Shown: positions 53,829 through 63,040 of the stretch, piece after piece
How the letters are laid out: each line of letters opens with the position of its first letter
Position numbering within the stretch: the stretch's first letter is position 1
From: Comamonadaceae bacterium OS-1
Lineage (GTDB): Bacteria > Pseudomonadota > Gammaproteobacteria > Burkholderiales > Burkholderiaceae_C
Reading direction: 5' to 3'
Assembly (NCBI GenBank): GCA_027923965.1
Contig: AP026969.1
Location: 4,030,001-4,094,000, forward strand
Length of the DNA stretch: 64,000 nucleotides
Notes under the pieces: model-generated
Told to the model about the DNA's origin: nothing
Seen by the model: only the letters and a program-made list of their open reading frames with translations
Database searches by the model: none
Program-made: the position numbers and the translations under genes

Positions 53829-54956
53829 TTATTTGCGCGTGACAGCACCGGCCTGGGTGACGAGGCAGGCGGCCACGATGTCGTCGGCCATGTCCACGTT
53901 CAGCGTGCCTTCTTTGGTCAGCACCAGCTTCAAAAAGTCGAGGATGTTGCGGGCGTACAGGGCGGACGCATCGGCGGCCACCAGCGCGGGCAGGTTGGTT
54001 TCGCCAATCAGCGTCACGCCATGTTTAACCACGGTTTTGTCGGCCTCGGACAGCGGGCAATTGCCGCCGCCGTTCGGGCCCTTGCCTGCGGCGATGTCCA
54101 CGATCACCGAGCCGGGCTTCATGCTTTTGACCATGTCTTCCGTGATCAGCGTGGGCGCGGCGCGACCAGGGATGAGCGCGGTGGAGATCACCACATCGGC
54201 CTGGGCCACGCGCTTGGCCACTTCCACCTGCTGGCGAGCCAGCCAGCTCGGCGGCATGGGCTTGGCGTAGCCCCCCACGCCCACGGCGGCTTCCTTTTCT
54301 TCGGGTGTGTCGTACGACACCTCGATGAACTTGCCGCCCAGCGACTCGACCTGCTCCTTGACGCTGGGGCGCACGTCGGATGCTTCGATCACCGCGCCCA
54401 GGCGCTTGGCGGTGGCAATGGCCTGCAGGCCCGCCACACCCACGCCCAGAATCACCACGCGGGCGGCCTTGACGGTGCCCGCAGCGGTCATCAGCATGGG
54501 GAAGAAGCGCTGGTATTTGTCGGCGGCCATCATCACCGCCTTGTACCCGGCGATGTTGGCCTGGCTGGAGAGCACGTCCATGCTCTGGGCGCGGCTGGTG
54601 CGGGGGGCGGCTTCCAGCGCAAAGCTGGTCAGGCCCGCCGTGGCCAGGCGTTGCAGGCCCTCGGCATCAAAGGGGTTGAGCATGCCCACCAGGGTGGTGC
54701 CGGGGCGCATCTGCGCAGCCTCTGCATCCGACGGGTTGCGCACCTTGAGCACCAGGTCGCAGGCCAAAGCGCCTGCGGCATCGGTGATCTCGGCACCGGC
54801 TGCCGTGTAGGCCGCGTCGGTGGCACTGGCGGCAACGCCAGCCCCCGATTGGATGCGGACCGTATGGCCCTGGGCTGCCAGCTTTTTGGCGGTTTCGGGG
54901 GTGACTGCGACGCGGGTTTCACCGGTCGCCGTCTCTAGCGGCACACCAATCAGCAT
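53829..54956 (-). CDS. pntAA: NAD(P) transhydrogenase alpha, NAD-binding part
   Basis: 375 residues, soluble NAD(H)-binding domain resembling alanine dehydrogenase: MLIGVPLETATGETRVAVTP, ILGVGVAGLQAIATAKRLGA and the domain III-contacting PMPPSWLARQQVEVAKR. First gene of the pntAA-pntAB-pntB operon. GAGGAG lies 5 nt upstream of the ATG. Confidence 0.93.
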   Translation of the reverse strand: MLIGVPLETATGETRVAVTPETAKKLAAQGHTVRIQSGAGVAASATDAAYTAAGAEITDAAGALACDLVLKVRNPSDAEAAQMRPGTTLVGMLNPFDAEGLQRLATAGLTSFALEAAPRTSRAQSMDVLSSQANIAGYKAVMMAADKYQRFFPMLMTAAGTVKAARVVILGVGVAGLQAIATAKRLGAVIEASDVRPSVKEQVESLGGKFIEVSYDTPEEKEAAVGVGGYAKPMPPSWLARQQVEVAKRVAQADVVISTALIPGRAAPTLITEDMVKSMKPGSVIVDIAAGKGPNGGGNCPLSEADKTVVKHGVTLIGETNLPALVAADASALYARNILDFLKLVLTKEGTLNVDMADDIVAACLVTQAGAVTRK

Positions 54957-55113
54957 GGGGTCTCCTCGATGGTTTTAAATATTCTTGAAAATGTGCGACT
55001 TTTGGCTTGAAAAATCGGAATCTTTGCCTTCCAAGCTTAACTGACTTTACCCAGGCCCCTTCCGCCCACAAACGCCTGGGCGACAGAGCCAAGACCTTCT
55101 CCATAATGCGGGC

Positions 55114-55560
55114 ATGAAGCATCGATGGAAACCCAGCGTCACGGTGGCTGCCGTGGTGGAGCACGAGGGCCGGTTCCTGCTGGTCGAGGAACACACGCCC
55201 GAGGGGCTGCGGCTGAACAACCCCGCGGGGCACCTGGAGCCCGGCGAATCCCTGGCCCAGGCCTGCGCCCGCGAAACCCTGGAAGAAGCCGCCTACACCT
55301 TCACCCCCACCGCGCTGGTCGGCGTGTACCAGGCCGCTCTGGGCGACACCACCTACCTGCGCTTTGCCTTTTGCGGCACGCTGGGCGACTTTCACCCCGA
55401 CAGGCGACTGGACCACGGCATCAAACGCACCCTGTGGATGACCCCCGCCGAGATCCGCGCCAGTACCCACCGGCACCGCAGCCCCATGCTGCTGCGCGGC
55501 ATAGAGGATTACCTGGCCGGGCGGCGGTTCCCGCTGGACCTGGTGTACACCGCCCCATAG
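55114..55560 (+). CDS. NUDIX hydrolase (NudJ-like)
   Basis: 148 residues with the NUDIX box GHLEPGESLAQACARETLEE followed by AA in place of the usual G. Its metal-binding glutamates are intact. Members hydrolyse nucleoside diphosphate derivatives such as HMP-PP or NTPs. It is followed by a repeat and then mnmA. Confidence 0.85.
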   Translation: MKHRWKPSVTVAAVVEHEGRFLLVEEHTPEGLRLNNPAGHLEPGESLAQACARETLEEAAYTFTPTALVGVYQAALGDTTYLRFAFCGTLGDFHPDRRLDHGIKRTLWMTPAEIRASTHRHRSPMLLRGIEDYLAGRRFPLDLVYTAP

Positions 55561-55573
55561 ACTTTAAGTTTTA

Positions 55574-55642
55574 AGGCCATTTTTCTAGCATTGAATTGGC
55601 ATCCGGTGCTTATTCAATAAGCGCAAGCAGCTCTCATTTTTA
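55574..55642 (-). repeat. Family A repeat before mnmA (reversed)
   Basis: On the minus strand AGCTGCTTGCGCTTATTGAA, then TAAGCACCGGATGCCAATTC, with a further AAATGGCC piece. GCTTAT/ATAAGC forms a hairpin. It lies 13 nt after the NUDIX stop. Confidence 0.6.
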
Positions 55643-55696
55643 ACATCGAAAATAAGAGCAAACACAGCAACGCGGCCAGGTTTTTACAATCGGGGC

Positions 55697-56812
55697 ATGG
55701 GAACACACAGCAAACAACGGGTCGTGGTCGGGTTGAGCGGCGGGGTGGATTCGGCCGTCAGCGCCTATCTGCTCAAGCAACAGGGCTATGAGGTCATCGG
55801 TATCTTCATGAAAAACTGGGAGGACGACGACGACAGCGCGTACTGCTCCAGCAACATCGACTTCGTGGATGCCGCCGCCGTGGCCGACGTGATCGGCATC
55901 GAGATCGAGCACGTCAACTTCGCCGCCGAGTACAAAGACCGGGTGTTTGCCGAGTTTCTGCGCGAATACCAGGCGGGCCGCACGCCCAACCCCGACATCC
56001 TGTGCAACGCCGAGATCAAGTTCAAGGCCTTTCTGGACCACGCCATCCGCCTGGGTGCGGAGAAAATCGCCACCGGCCACTACGCCCGGGTGCGCGAAAT
56101 GAATGGCCAGTTCCAGCTCCTCAAGGGGCTGGATCCCAGCAAGGACCAAAGCTACTTCCTGCACCGCCTGAACCAGGCGCAGCTGGGCAAAACCCTGTTC
56201 CCGGTGGGCGAGCTGCACAAGACCGAGGTGCGCCGCATCGCGTCCGAGATGGCGCTGCCCAACGCGGCCAAGAAGGACTCCACCGGCATCTGCTTCATCG
56301 GCGAGCGCCCGTTCCGCGATTTTCTGAACCGCTACATCGCCAAGGAGCCCGGCCCCATCAAGGACGAAAAAGGCCGGGTGCTGGGCAAGCACGTGGGCCT
56401 GAGCTTCTACACCCTGGGCCAGCGCCAGGGCCTGGGCATCGGCGGCATCAAGGAAAAAGGCGCACAGCGCGGCGGCGGCGAGCACGCGCCCTGGTTCGTG
56501 GCCCGCAAGGACATGGAACGCAACACCCTGTGGGTGGTGCAAGGCCACGACCATCCCTGGCTGCAGTCGCACACCCTGGTGGCCGACGACGTGAGCTGGG
56601 TGGCGGGCCATGCGCCCGCCCCCGGCACCTATGCCGCCAAAAGCCGCTACCGGCAGGCCGATGCGCCGTGCACCCTGGCAGCAGCAGAAAGCGGCTTCCG
56701 CCTGGACTTCCCGGACGCGCAGTGGGCCGTGACACCGGGGCAGTCGGCGGTGGTGTATGACGGGGAGGTGTGCCTGGGTGGTGGGGTGATTGGGGTGGCC
56801 CCAGGGGTTTAA
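55697..56812 (+). CDS. mnmA: tRNA-specific 2-thiouridylase MnmA
   Basis: 371 residues. The PP-loop [18 protein letters not shown], the cysteines in [12 protein letters not shown] and [13 protein letters not shown], and the C-terminal beta domain are present. It thiolates U34 in tRNAs for Lys, Glu and Gln. Convergent with the LysR-type gene. Confidence 0.94.
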   Translation: MGTHSKQRVVVGLSGGVDSAVSAYLLKQQGYEVIGIFMKNWEDDDDSAYCSSNIDFVDAAAVADVIGIEIEHVNFAAEYKDRVFAEFLREYQAGRTPNPDILCNAEIKFKAFLDHAIRLGAEKIATGHYARVREMNGQFQLLKGLDPSKDQSYFLHRLNQAQLGKTLFPVGELHKTEVRRIASEMALPNAAKKDSTGICFIGERPFRDFLNRYIAKEPGPIKDEKGRVLGKHVGLSFYTLGQRQGLGIGGIKEKGAQRGGGEHAPWFVARKDMERNTLWVVQGHDHPWLQSHTLVADDVSWVAGHAPAPGTYAAKSRYRQADAPCTLAAAESGFRLDFPDAQWAVTPGQSAVVYDGEVCLGGGVIGVAPGV

Positions 56813-56845
56813 TGGGCACCCCCTTCGACCTGGATGGCTGCCGCC

Positions 56846-57745
56846 TCAAGCCCCCCAGGAACGCCCGCGAAACGCCTCGACCAGAAAGTCCACCAAAGCC
56901 CGCACTTTAGGGGTGAGGTGCTTGCGGCTCGGGTACAGGGCATAGACCCCTAGTTCGACCGCGCGGTATTGCGGCAGCACCTCGACCAGCGCACCCGAGG
57001 CCAGATGCGTCTCGACCATGAATGCGGGCTGCAGCACGATGCCCTGGTGCCCCAGGGCTGCAGCGCAGCAGGTGTCGCCGCTGTTGGTGCGCATGCGCGG
57101 CTGCACCTTGACCTTGACCGGGCCCTGCGGCCCCTCGAACTCCCAGTAGTCGCCCGAGGCCAGCAAGGTGTAGGTGATGACGGCGTGGTGCGCAATTTCG
57201 GATGGATGGGTCGGCGTGCCCTGGCGCCGCAGGTATTCGGGGGAGGCGCACACCACCAGGCGTGTGGAGGTGAGAGAACGGCTGACCAGAGATGAACTCG
57301 GCAGCCTGGCGATGCGCACCGCCAGGTCGTAGCCCTCCTCCACCAAATCCACCATGCGGTCGGCCAGCGACACCTCCAGCACCACCTTCGGGTGCAAGGC
57401 CATGAATTGCGGCCACAGGGGGGACAGGTGCACCATGCCGAAACTGACCGGCGCGTTGACGCGCAGCTGGCCAATGGCCTCGCCGGTGTGCGTGCTGAGC
57501 TCGGCCTCGGCTTCTTCGATGCCGTCCAGCAGTTCCTTGCAGCGCTCGTAGAAAACCTCACCTTCTTGCGTCAGGGAGAGCTTGCGGGTGGTCCGCTGCA
57601 GCAGGCGCGTGCCCAGGCGGGCCTCCAGATCGCCCACCAACCGGGACACCGCCGTCTTGGAAAGATCCAAGGCGTCCGCCGCACGCACAAAGCTGCCCTC
57701 GTGGACCACGTGGGCGAAAGCGCGCATTTCCTGGAATTTGTCCAT
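56846..57745 (-). CDS. LysR-family transcriptional regulator
   Basis: 299 residues with the N-terminal helix-turn-helix (MDKFQEMRAFAHVVHEGSFV, KTAVSRLVGDLEARLGTRLL) and a substrate-binding domain. It is divergent from the F420-type oxidoreductase at 57865 with 119 bp between, so those genes are its likely targets. The effector is unknown. Confidence 0.9.
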   Translation of the reverse strand: MDKFQEMRAFAHVVHEGSFVRAADALDLSKTAVSRLVGDLEARLGTRLLQRTTRKLSLTQEGEVFYERCKELLDGIEEAEAELSTHTGEAIGQLRVNAPVSFGMVHLSPLWPQFMALHPKVVLEVSLADRMVDLVEEGYDLAVRIARLPSSSLVSRSLTSTRLVVCASPEYLRRQGTPTHPSEIAHHAVITYTLLASGDYWEFEGPQGPVKVKVQPRMRTNSGDTCCAAALGHQGIVLQPAFMVETHLASGALVEVLPQYRAVELGVYALYPSRKHLTPKVRALVDFLVEAFRGRSWGA

Positions 57746-57864
57746 GGCCCAATTGTGCCGATATTCGGGATTATGTGTGCAATGAATAGCCGTTTATCTT
57801 TTAAACCGGGCCTTTTACAGTTCACTCCACCGCAGCGTTTCGCTGTAATCACTAGGAGAAAACC

Positions 57865-58497
57865 ATGAAAGTAACTGTTATTGGTGCCGGCAATATGGGC
57901 TCGGCCTTCGTCAAACAACTCGTCCGTGCGGGCCACCAGGTCAGCGTAACGGCCCGCGATGCAGCCCGGGCCGCGCTGGTGGCCGCCAACCACCCCGGTG
58001 CCCGGGCCGTTGCCACGGCGGGTGCTGCCGCCGATGCGGATGCCATCGTGCTGGCCACCGGCTACGCCGATGCCACCAGCGCCTTGCGGGCCGTGGGCGA
58101 TCTGCAAGGCAAGGTGGTGATTGACATCACCAACCCCCTGACACCCGACTACATGGGCTTGACCCTGGGCTACGACACGTCGGCTTCCGAAGAAATCGCC
58201 AAGGCCGTGCCGGGTGCCGAAGTGGTCAAAGGCTTCAACACCGTGTTTGCCCAGGTACTGGCCGAAGGTGCCGATTTCGGCAACGGCCAAAAGGTCAGTG
58301 TGTTCGTTGCCAGCGACAGCACCCGCGCCAAGCAGACCGCCACCGCACTGGCCCAAAGCATGGGTTTCGAGGTGGTGGATGCCGGTGGCCTGCGCAACGC
58401 GCGCTACCTCGAACCGCTGGCCGGTTTGAACATTTACCTGGGCTACGGCGCAGGCCTGGGCACGGCGATCGCGCCGACCTGGATCCACAAAGCCTGA
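57865..58497 (+). CDS. F420-dependent-type NADP oxidoreductase
   Basis: 210 residues with the nucleotide-binding MKVTVIGAGNMGSAFVKQL and the family segments IDITNPLTPDYMGL and KGFNTVFAQVL. In organisms without F420 this fold acts as an NADPH-binding reductase of unknown substrate. AGGAG lies upstream of the ATG. The SnoaL-like gene follows 32 nt later, probably in one operon under the divergent LysR protein. Confidence 0.8.
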   Translation: MKVTVIGAGNMGSAFVKQLVRAGHQVSVTARDAARAALVAANHPGARAVATAGAAADADAIVLATGYADATSALRAVGDLQGKVVIDITNPLTPDYMGLTLGYDTSASEEIAKAVPGAEVVKGFNTVFAQVLAEGADFGNGQKVSVFVASDSTRAKQTATALAQSMGFEVVDAGGLRNARYLEPLAGLNIYLGYGAGLGTAIAPTWIHKA

Positions 58498-58529
58498 AGA
58501 CCTTTTAACCCATGCATCGAAAGCACACT

Positions 58530-59087
58530 ATGACCATCCGTACCATTGCCACCACCGCACTCGCCGGCCTGGCCTTTGCCGCCCTCAGCGCCAGCGCACA
58601 AACGCCCGCCGAAAACCCCACCACGCCGCCGCCCGCCCATGAGCACCAGGCACCCAGCGTAGAAAAGAAGCTGAAGACCTTCGACACCCTCGATTTCGAT
58701 GTTTTCAGCAACCAGAAGTGGGACCGCCTGCGCGAAAGCCACGCCAAGGACATCGTCGTGACCTGGCCCGATGGCCACGAGACGCGGGGCATCGACAAAC
58801 ACATCGACGACCTGAAAGCGATGTTCGTGTTTGCGCCCGACATCGCCATCAAGACGCACCCCATCCGCTTCGGCTCGGGCACATGGACCACGGTCACCGG
58901 CGTGATGACCGGCACCTTCACCCAACCCATGCCGCTGCCCGACGGCAAGTCGATCCCGCCCACCGGCAAGCGCTTCGCCATCGGCATGGCCACCATCGGC
59001 CACTGGAAGAACGGCACCATGGACCATGAATGGCTGTTCTGGGACAACCAGGACTTCATGAACCAGCTGGGCCTGGGCGGCAAATAG
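58530..59087 (+). CDS. Exported SnoaL-like (NTF2-fold) protein
   Basis: 185 residues with a signal peptide (cleaved probably after ASA) and a SnoaL/ester-cyclase-like core: DIVVTWPDGHETRGIDKHID, VTGVMTGTFTQPM and a Trp-rich end. The fold holds small ligands or acts as a cyclase; the substrate is unknown. An in-frame ATG at 58512 would add six residues before the signal. Confidence 0.75.
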   Translation: MTIRTIATTALAGLAFAALSASAQTPAENPTTPPPAHEHQAPSVEKKLKTFDTLDFDVFSNQKWDRLRESHAKDIVVTWPDGHETRGIDKHIDDLKAMFVFAPDIAIKTHPIRFGSGTWTTVTGVMTGTFTQPMPLPDGKSIPPTGKRFAIGMATIGHWKNGTMDHEWLFWDNQDFMNQLGLGGK

Positions 59088-59136
59088 GCCTCCAGGAGCC
59101 AGGTCGGCCGCAATGGGACGGTCCAGGATGGCGTGT

Positions 59137-62100
59137 TTACCGCGCCTGCTCCAGCCGTTCCAGTGCGGTTTCAAAGTCGTACTGCGCCACCGCCGTCTCG
59201 ATCTCGGCGTAAGTGCCGTGCAGCGCCTGCTGGAGCAGCGAGGCGTGCTCTTGCAGCAGCTCGATGGATTCCGCATCGTCTTCGCGCAGCAGGTCGGCCA
59301 GCCGGGTGCAGATGGCATCGGCCTGGGCCACATCAAAGGAACCGGCGGCCTCCACCACCGCGATGGGCGCAGGCAGCTGCCGGTCGATGGCAACCACCAG
59401 CGGGCCCAGCAGTTGGGCCGTGCGTTCGGCCTGGGCCTGTATCTCGTGCAACGGCTCTTGCAGGTGGATGGCGCGCTCCAGTTGGGCGGCGCTGGCCTGC
59501 AGCAGGCTGGCACCGATGTTGCCCGCCACGCCCTTCAGGGTGTGGGCGGTGCGCTCGGCGCTGGTGGGGTCGCCGCTGTCCAGGCTGTGCAGCAGGTCGG
59601 CCACGGCACTGGCCTGCCCGGCGGCAAACTTGCGCAACATATCCTGGTACAGCGGCTGCTTGCCCATGATGCGGCGCAGGCCCTGGGCCACGTCCAGGCC
59701 GGGAATGCGGCGCAGGCCATCCATGGTGGCCTCGGTGTGCGGGGCTTTGGCGGGATTGGAGGCGGTACCGGCGTGCGGCACCCCGCCCAGGCCGCTGTGG
59801 GGCGCGATCCACTGGGCCAGGGCCCGCCACAACGCCTCGGGTTCGATGGGTTTGGTGACAAAGTCGTTCATGCCCGCATCCAGGCAGCGCTGGCGGTCCG
59901 CGGCCATGGCGTTGGCGGTCATGGCGACGATGGGCAGGTCTGCGTTACGACGGTCCTGGCGCAGCAGGCGGGTGGCGGTCACCCCGTCCATCACCGGCAT
60001 CTGCATATCCATCAGCACCAGGTCGTAACCTGCGCCGGTGTGCAGATGGCTCTTGGCCACCATGTCCACGGCGATCTCGCCATTGTCGGCAATCTCGACC
60101 ACGCAACCCGCCTCGAACAGCAGCTCGCAAGCGACTTGTTGGTTGAGCTCGTTGTCTTCCACCAGCAGGATGCGCGCACCGCTGAGCGGCACCATGGCCT
60201 CCAGCGCCGAAGCCTCGCTCGCACCCGCCGCCGCGCCGGGCGCGGTGCCCCGGCCTATGGCCGCCAGCATGGTGTTGAACAGCAGCGAGGCGTTCACCGG
60301 CTTGACCAGCAGATCCTGAATGCCCGCGGCCTGCGCCCCCTGCACCACTTCTTCGCGCCCGTACGCCGTCACCAGGATCGGCTTCGGCGCGGGCTGCAGC
60401 CCCAGCGCGGTGATGGCGTGCGCGGTCTGCAGACCGTCCATGCCCGGCATCTGCCAGTCCAGCATGGTGATGTCAAACGGGTAGCCCCCGGCGGCGGCGG
60501 CGCGCACCGCCGCCACGGCTTTGGCCCCTGAATCGACCGAGGCCACTTCAAAGCCCATGCTGCGCAGCATGTCGACCAGCACCAGGGCGGCGTGGGCGTT
60601 GTCGTCCACCACCAGCACGCGCTTGCCCCGCATGTCCAGGTCGGCCAGGGCCGGGCGCTGGATGGCCTCGCCCAGGCCGAGCTGCGCGGTGAACCAGAAG
60701 CAGGAGCCTTGGCCGTAGCTGCTTTGCACCCCCACGCTGCCGCCCATGGCTTCGGCCAGGGCTTTGCTGATGGCCAGGCCCAGCCCGGTGCCGCCGTATT
60801 TGCGGGTGATGGAGCTGTCGGCCTGTTGGAAGCTTTGGAACAGGCGGCCGATTTGTTCTTCGGTCAGGCCGATGCCGGTGTCGCGCACTTCAAAGCGCAG
60901 CAGGGCGCTGTCGTCGGAGCCCGCCTGCAGGCGCACGGCCATGCTGATTTCGCCGCGTTCGGTGAATTTGATGGCGTTGTTGGCGAAGTTGATGAGAACC
61001 TGGCCCAGGCGCAGCGGGTCGCCGCGCAGGCTTTGCGGGACTTCGGGGGCCACGTCGCAGACCAGTTCCAGACCTTTGGCGGCGGCTTTCTCGGCGACCA
61101 CGTTGGCCACGTTTTCCAGCAGTTTGTCCAGCGCGAAGGGCAGGCTTTCGATGGACAGCTTGCCGGCTTCGACCTTGGAGAAGTCCAGGATGTCGTTGAT
61201 CACGCCCAGCAGGTGCTGGCCGGACTGGCGGATCTTGGCCACGTAGTCGCGCTGGCGCGGGTTGAGCTCGGTTTTGAGGGCCAGGTAGGACATGCCGATG
61301 ATGGCGTTCATGGGGGTGCGGATTTCGTGGCTCATGTTGGCCAGGAAGTCGGTTTTGAAGCGGTTGGCTTCTTCGGCCAGGTCTTTGGCCCGGCGCAGTT
61401 CGGCTTCGGCGTGTTTGCGCTCGCTGATGTCTTCCAGCACCCAGATGGCGGCCTCTTCGAAGGCGGCCACCGCCAGGCGCTGGCCCACCAGGCGGCCATC
61501 AAACCGGCTGCCGTCGGCACGGCGCAAGCTGCACTCCTGCACCACGCGCTGACCCTGGCCAAGCGCGGTATCTACACCGGCATGGAAAGCCATGTGGTCT
61601 TGGGGCGTGGGAAACAGCATGGCGAAGGTGCGCAGCACGCCGTCTTGCAGGTTCAGCCCAGGCAGACCAACGATGGCCGCAAACCCGGCATTGCACTGGC
61701 GGATCTGCCCGTCGGCCCAAAAGATCAGACCCGAGGGGATGTTGTCAAAGATCACCTGCTGCTGCTGCGTGACTTCGTGCAGGCGGTTTTCACGCTCCTT
61801 GATGCCGTCGATCACCTGCAGGTAGCCGGTAGACAGCACCGAGCCATCGGGCAGCGCCCGCGGCACCGACGCGCAGTGCACCCAGTGCACCTGGCCATCC
61901 GGGCGGCGGATGCGGAAGTCGCAGGCAAACACCTGCATGGCCTGCAGCGCCTCGGCCGAGGTGCGCAGCATATCGGCCCGGTCGTCCTCGTGCACCGGGG
62001 CATCCATGGCACGAAAGTCCTGCAACACGGCCGTGGCAGAGATGCCCAAAATTTCTTCCACCCGGGTGCTGATGTAGGTGTAGCGGCTGCGGCCATCGGG

Positions 62101-62868
62101 GTAGCGCTGCAGCCGGTACACCACCAGGGGCAGGGCCGAAGTGATTTCGGAAAGGTCATCCTGCGCGGCACGCTGCACCGCCTCGGTCTCCAGTTTGGCA
62201 CCGGCCTCCAGCAGGCGCAGTTGCTGGGCCTGGGCCTGGGCCCCGGCGGCTTCGCGCTGGCGGTATTGCAGGTACAAGGCCACCACCAGGCCCAGCGTCA
62301 GCAGGCCCTGGAAGATGGTCAGCCAGCGGGTGGTGGCCACCTGGCGCTGCACCTCGACGGTGCGCCGGTCCACCATGGCCGACGAGGACTGGCTGGACTC
62401 CAGCGACAGGCCCCGGATGGGGTCGCGCAGCTCGGCCAACCGCGCCTGCACCATGCGCAATTGGTCCGGGGTGGGCGGGTGGGCGGCATCGCGGTCAAAC
62501 ACCGGGTCGGCCACCACCAGAAACTCCCGGATCGCCATGCGCACCGATTTGAGCAACGTTTGGTCGTGCAACAGGATCGCCGACTGGCCCAGGTCCAGCG
62601 CGGCCACCCGGCTGTAAAACAGGTCGTAGCGCAGTTGCAGGTCTTCGGTGCTCAGGGTCTCGGAACCCAGCAGGCGGGCATCCAGCGCCCCGGCCAGGCG
62701 GAAGTACTCCACCTCCAACTGCACCACGTTCCACACCACATCGCGGTCGGTGCGGCGGCTGACCTGGTTCAAGCCCTCTTGCTGGTAGTACTGAAAGACC
62801 GCAATGGCCGCGTACACAGACACCAGCACGGCCACCAACAGGGCCAGGAGTTTGCTGCTTCGGGTCAT
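59137..62868 (-). CDS. Hybrid sensor histidine kinase with two receiver domains and Hpt
   Basis: 1243 residues. Membrane helices lie at about 7-25 and 183-203, flanking a helical periplasmic sensor. Two PAS-type domains (about 250-365 and 370-490) precede HisKA with FLANMSHEIRTPMNAIIGMS (His near 513) and a HATPase (NAIKFT, GTGLGLAISK). Receiver 1 has MLDWQMPGMDG, receiver 2 has LMDMQMPVMDG, and the Hpt has AHTLKGVAGNIGAS. The full phosphorelay is in one chain. No response regulator is adjacent, so its target is unknown. Confidence 0.9.
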   Translation of the reverse strand: MTRSSKLLALLVAVLVSVYAAIAVFQYYQQEGLNQVSRRTDRDVVWNVVQLEVEYFRLAGALDARLLGSETLSTEDLQLRYDLFYSRVAALDLGQSAILLHDQTLLKSVRMAIREFLVVADPVFDRDAAHPPTPDQLRMVQARLAELRDPIRGLSLESSQSSSAMVDRRTVEVQRQVATTRWLTIFQGLLTLGLVVALYLQYRQREAAGAQAQAQQLRLLEAGAKLETEAVQRAAQDDLSEITSALPLVVYRLQRYPDGRSRYTYISTRVEEILGISATAVLQDFRAMDAPVHEDDRADMLRTSAEALQAMQVFACDFRIRRPDGQVHWVHCASVPRALPDGSVLSTGYLQVIDGIKERENRLHEVTQQQQVIFDNIPSGLIFWADGQIRQCNAGFAAIVGLPGLNLQDGVLRTFAMLFPTPQDHMAFHAGVDTALGQGQRVVQECSLRRADGSRFDGRLVGQRLAVAAFEEAAIWVLEDISERKHAEAELRRAKDLAEEANRFKTDFLANMSHEIRTPMNAIIGMSYLALKTELNPRQRDYVAKIRQSGQHLLGVINDILDFSKVEAGKLSIESLPFALDKLLENVANVVAEKAAAKGLELVCDVAPEVPQSLRGDPLRLGQVLINFANNAIKFTERGEISMAVRLQAGSDDSALLRFEVRDTGIGLTEEQIGRLFQSFQQADSSITRKYGGTGLGLAISKALAEAMGGSVGVQSSYGQGSCFWFTAQLGLGEAIQRPALADLDMRGKRVLVVDDNAHAALVLVDMLRSMGFEVASVDSGAKAVAAVRAAAAGGYPFDITMLDWQMPGMDGLQTAHAITALGLQPAPKPILVTAYGREEVVQGAQAAGIQDLLVKPVNASLLFNTMLAAIGRGTAPGAAAGASEASALEAMVPLSGARILLVEDNELNQQVACELLFEAGCVVEIADNGEIAVDMVAKSHLHTGAGYDLVLMDMQMPVMDGVTATRLLRQDRRNADLPIVAMTANAMAADRQRCLDAGMNDFVTKPIEPEALWRALAQWIAPHSGLGGVPHAGTASNPAKAPHTEATMDGLRRIPGLDVAQGLRRIMGKQPLYQDMLRKFAAGQASAVADLLHSLDSGDPTSAERTAHTLKGVAGNIGASLLQASAAQLERAIHLQEPLHEIQAQAERTAQLLGPLVVAIDRQLPAPIAVVEAAGSFDVAQADAICTRLADLLREDDAESIELLQEHASLLQQALHGTYAEIETAVAQYDFETALERLEQAR

Positions 62869-62974
62869 AGGAGGGGGATCAACGACATCACAATGCGCTT
62901 ACAAAAAAACACATTGTGGCGCATTTAAACCTGCTAAGCCACCGCCCCCACCGGTGCACGACGTCCGTTCTTTT

Positions 62975-63030
62975 GCTATGCTTTACAGAGCTGCTTACGC
63001 TGTAAGCATAAGCGTGAAAGGCACTTTTTA
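62975..63030 (+). repeat. Family A repeat before the kinase
   Basis: GCTATGCTTTACAGAGCTGC, then TTACGCTGTAAGCATAAGCG, then TGAAAGGCACTTTTTA. GCTTAC/GTAAGC pairs. It fills much of the 172 bp between the two minus-strand genes. Confidence 0.6.
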
Positions 63031-63040
63031 TATAAAATTT

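Noticed and set aside
57746..57864. A defined LysR binding box between the divergent genes
   Set aside because: ATTG...CAAT-type half sites can be found, but none has a convincing T-N11-A core, so no site is called.
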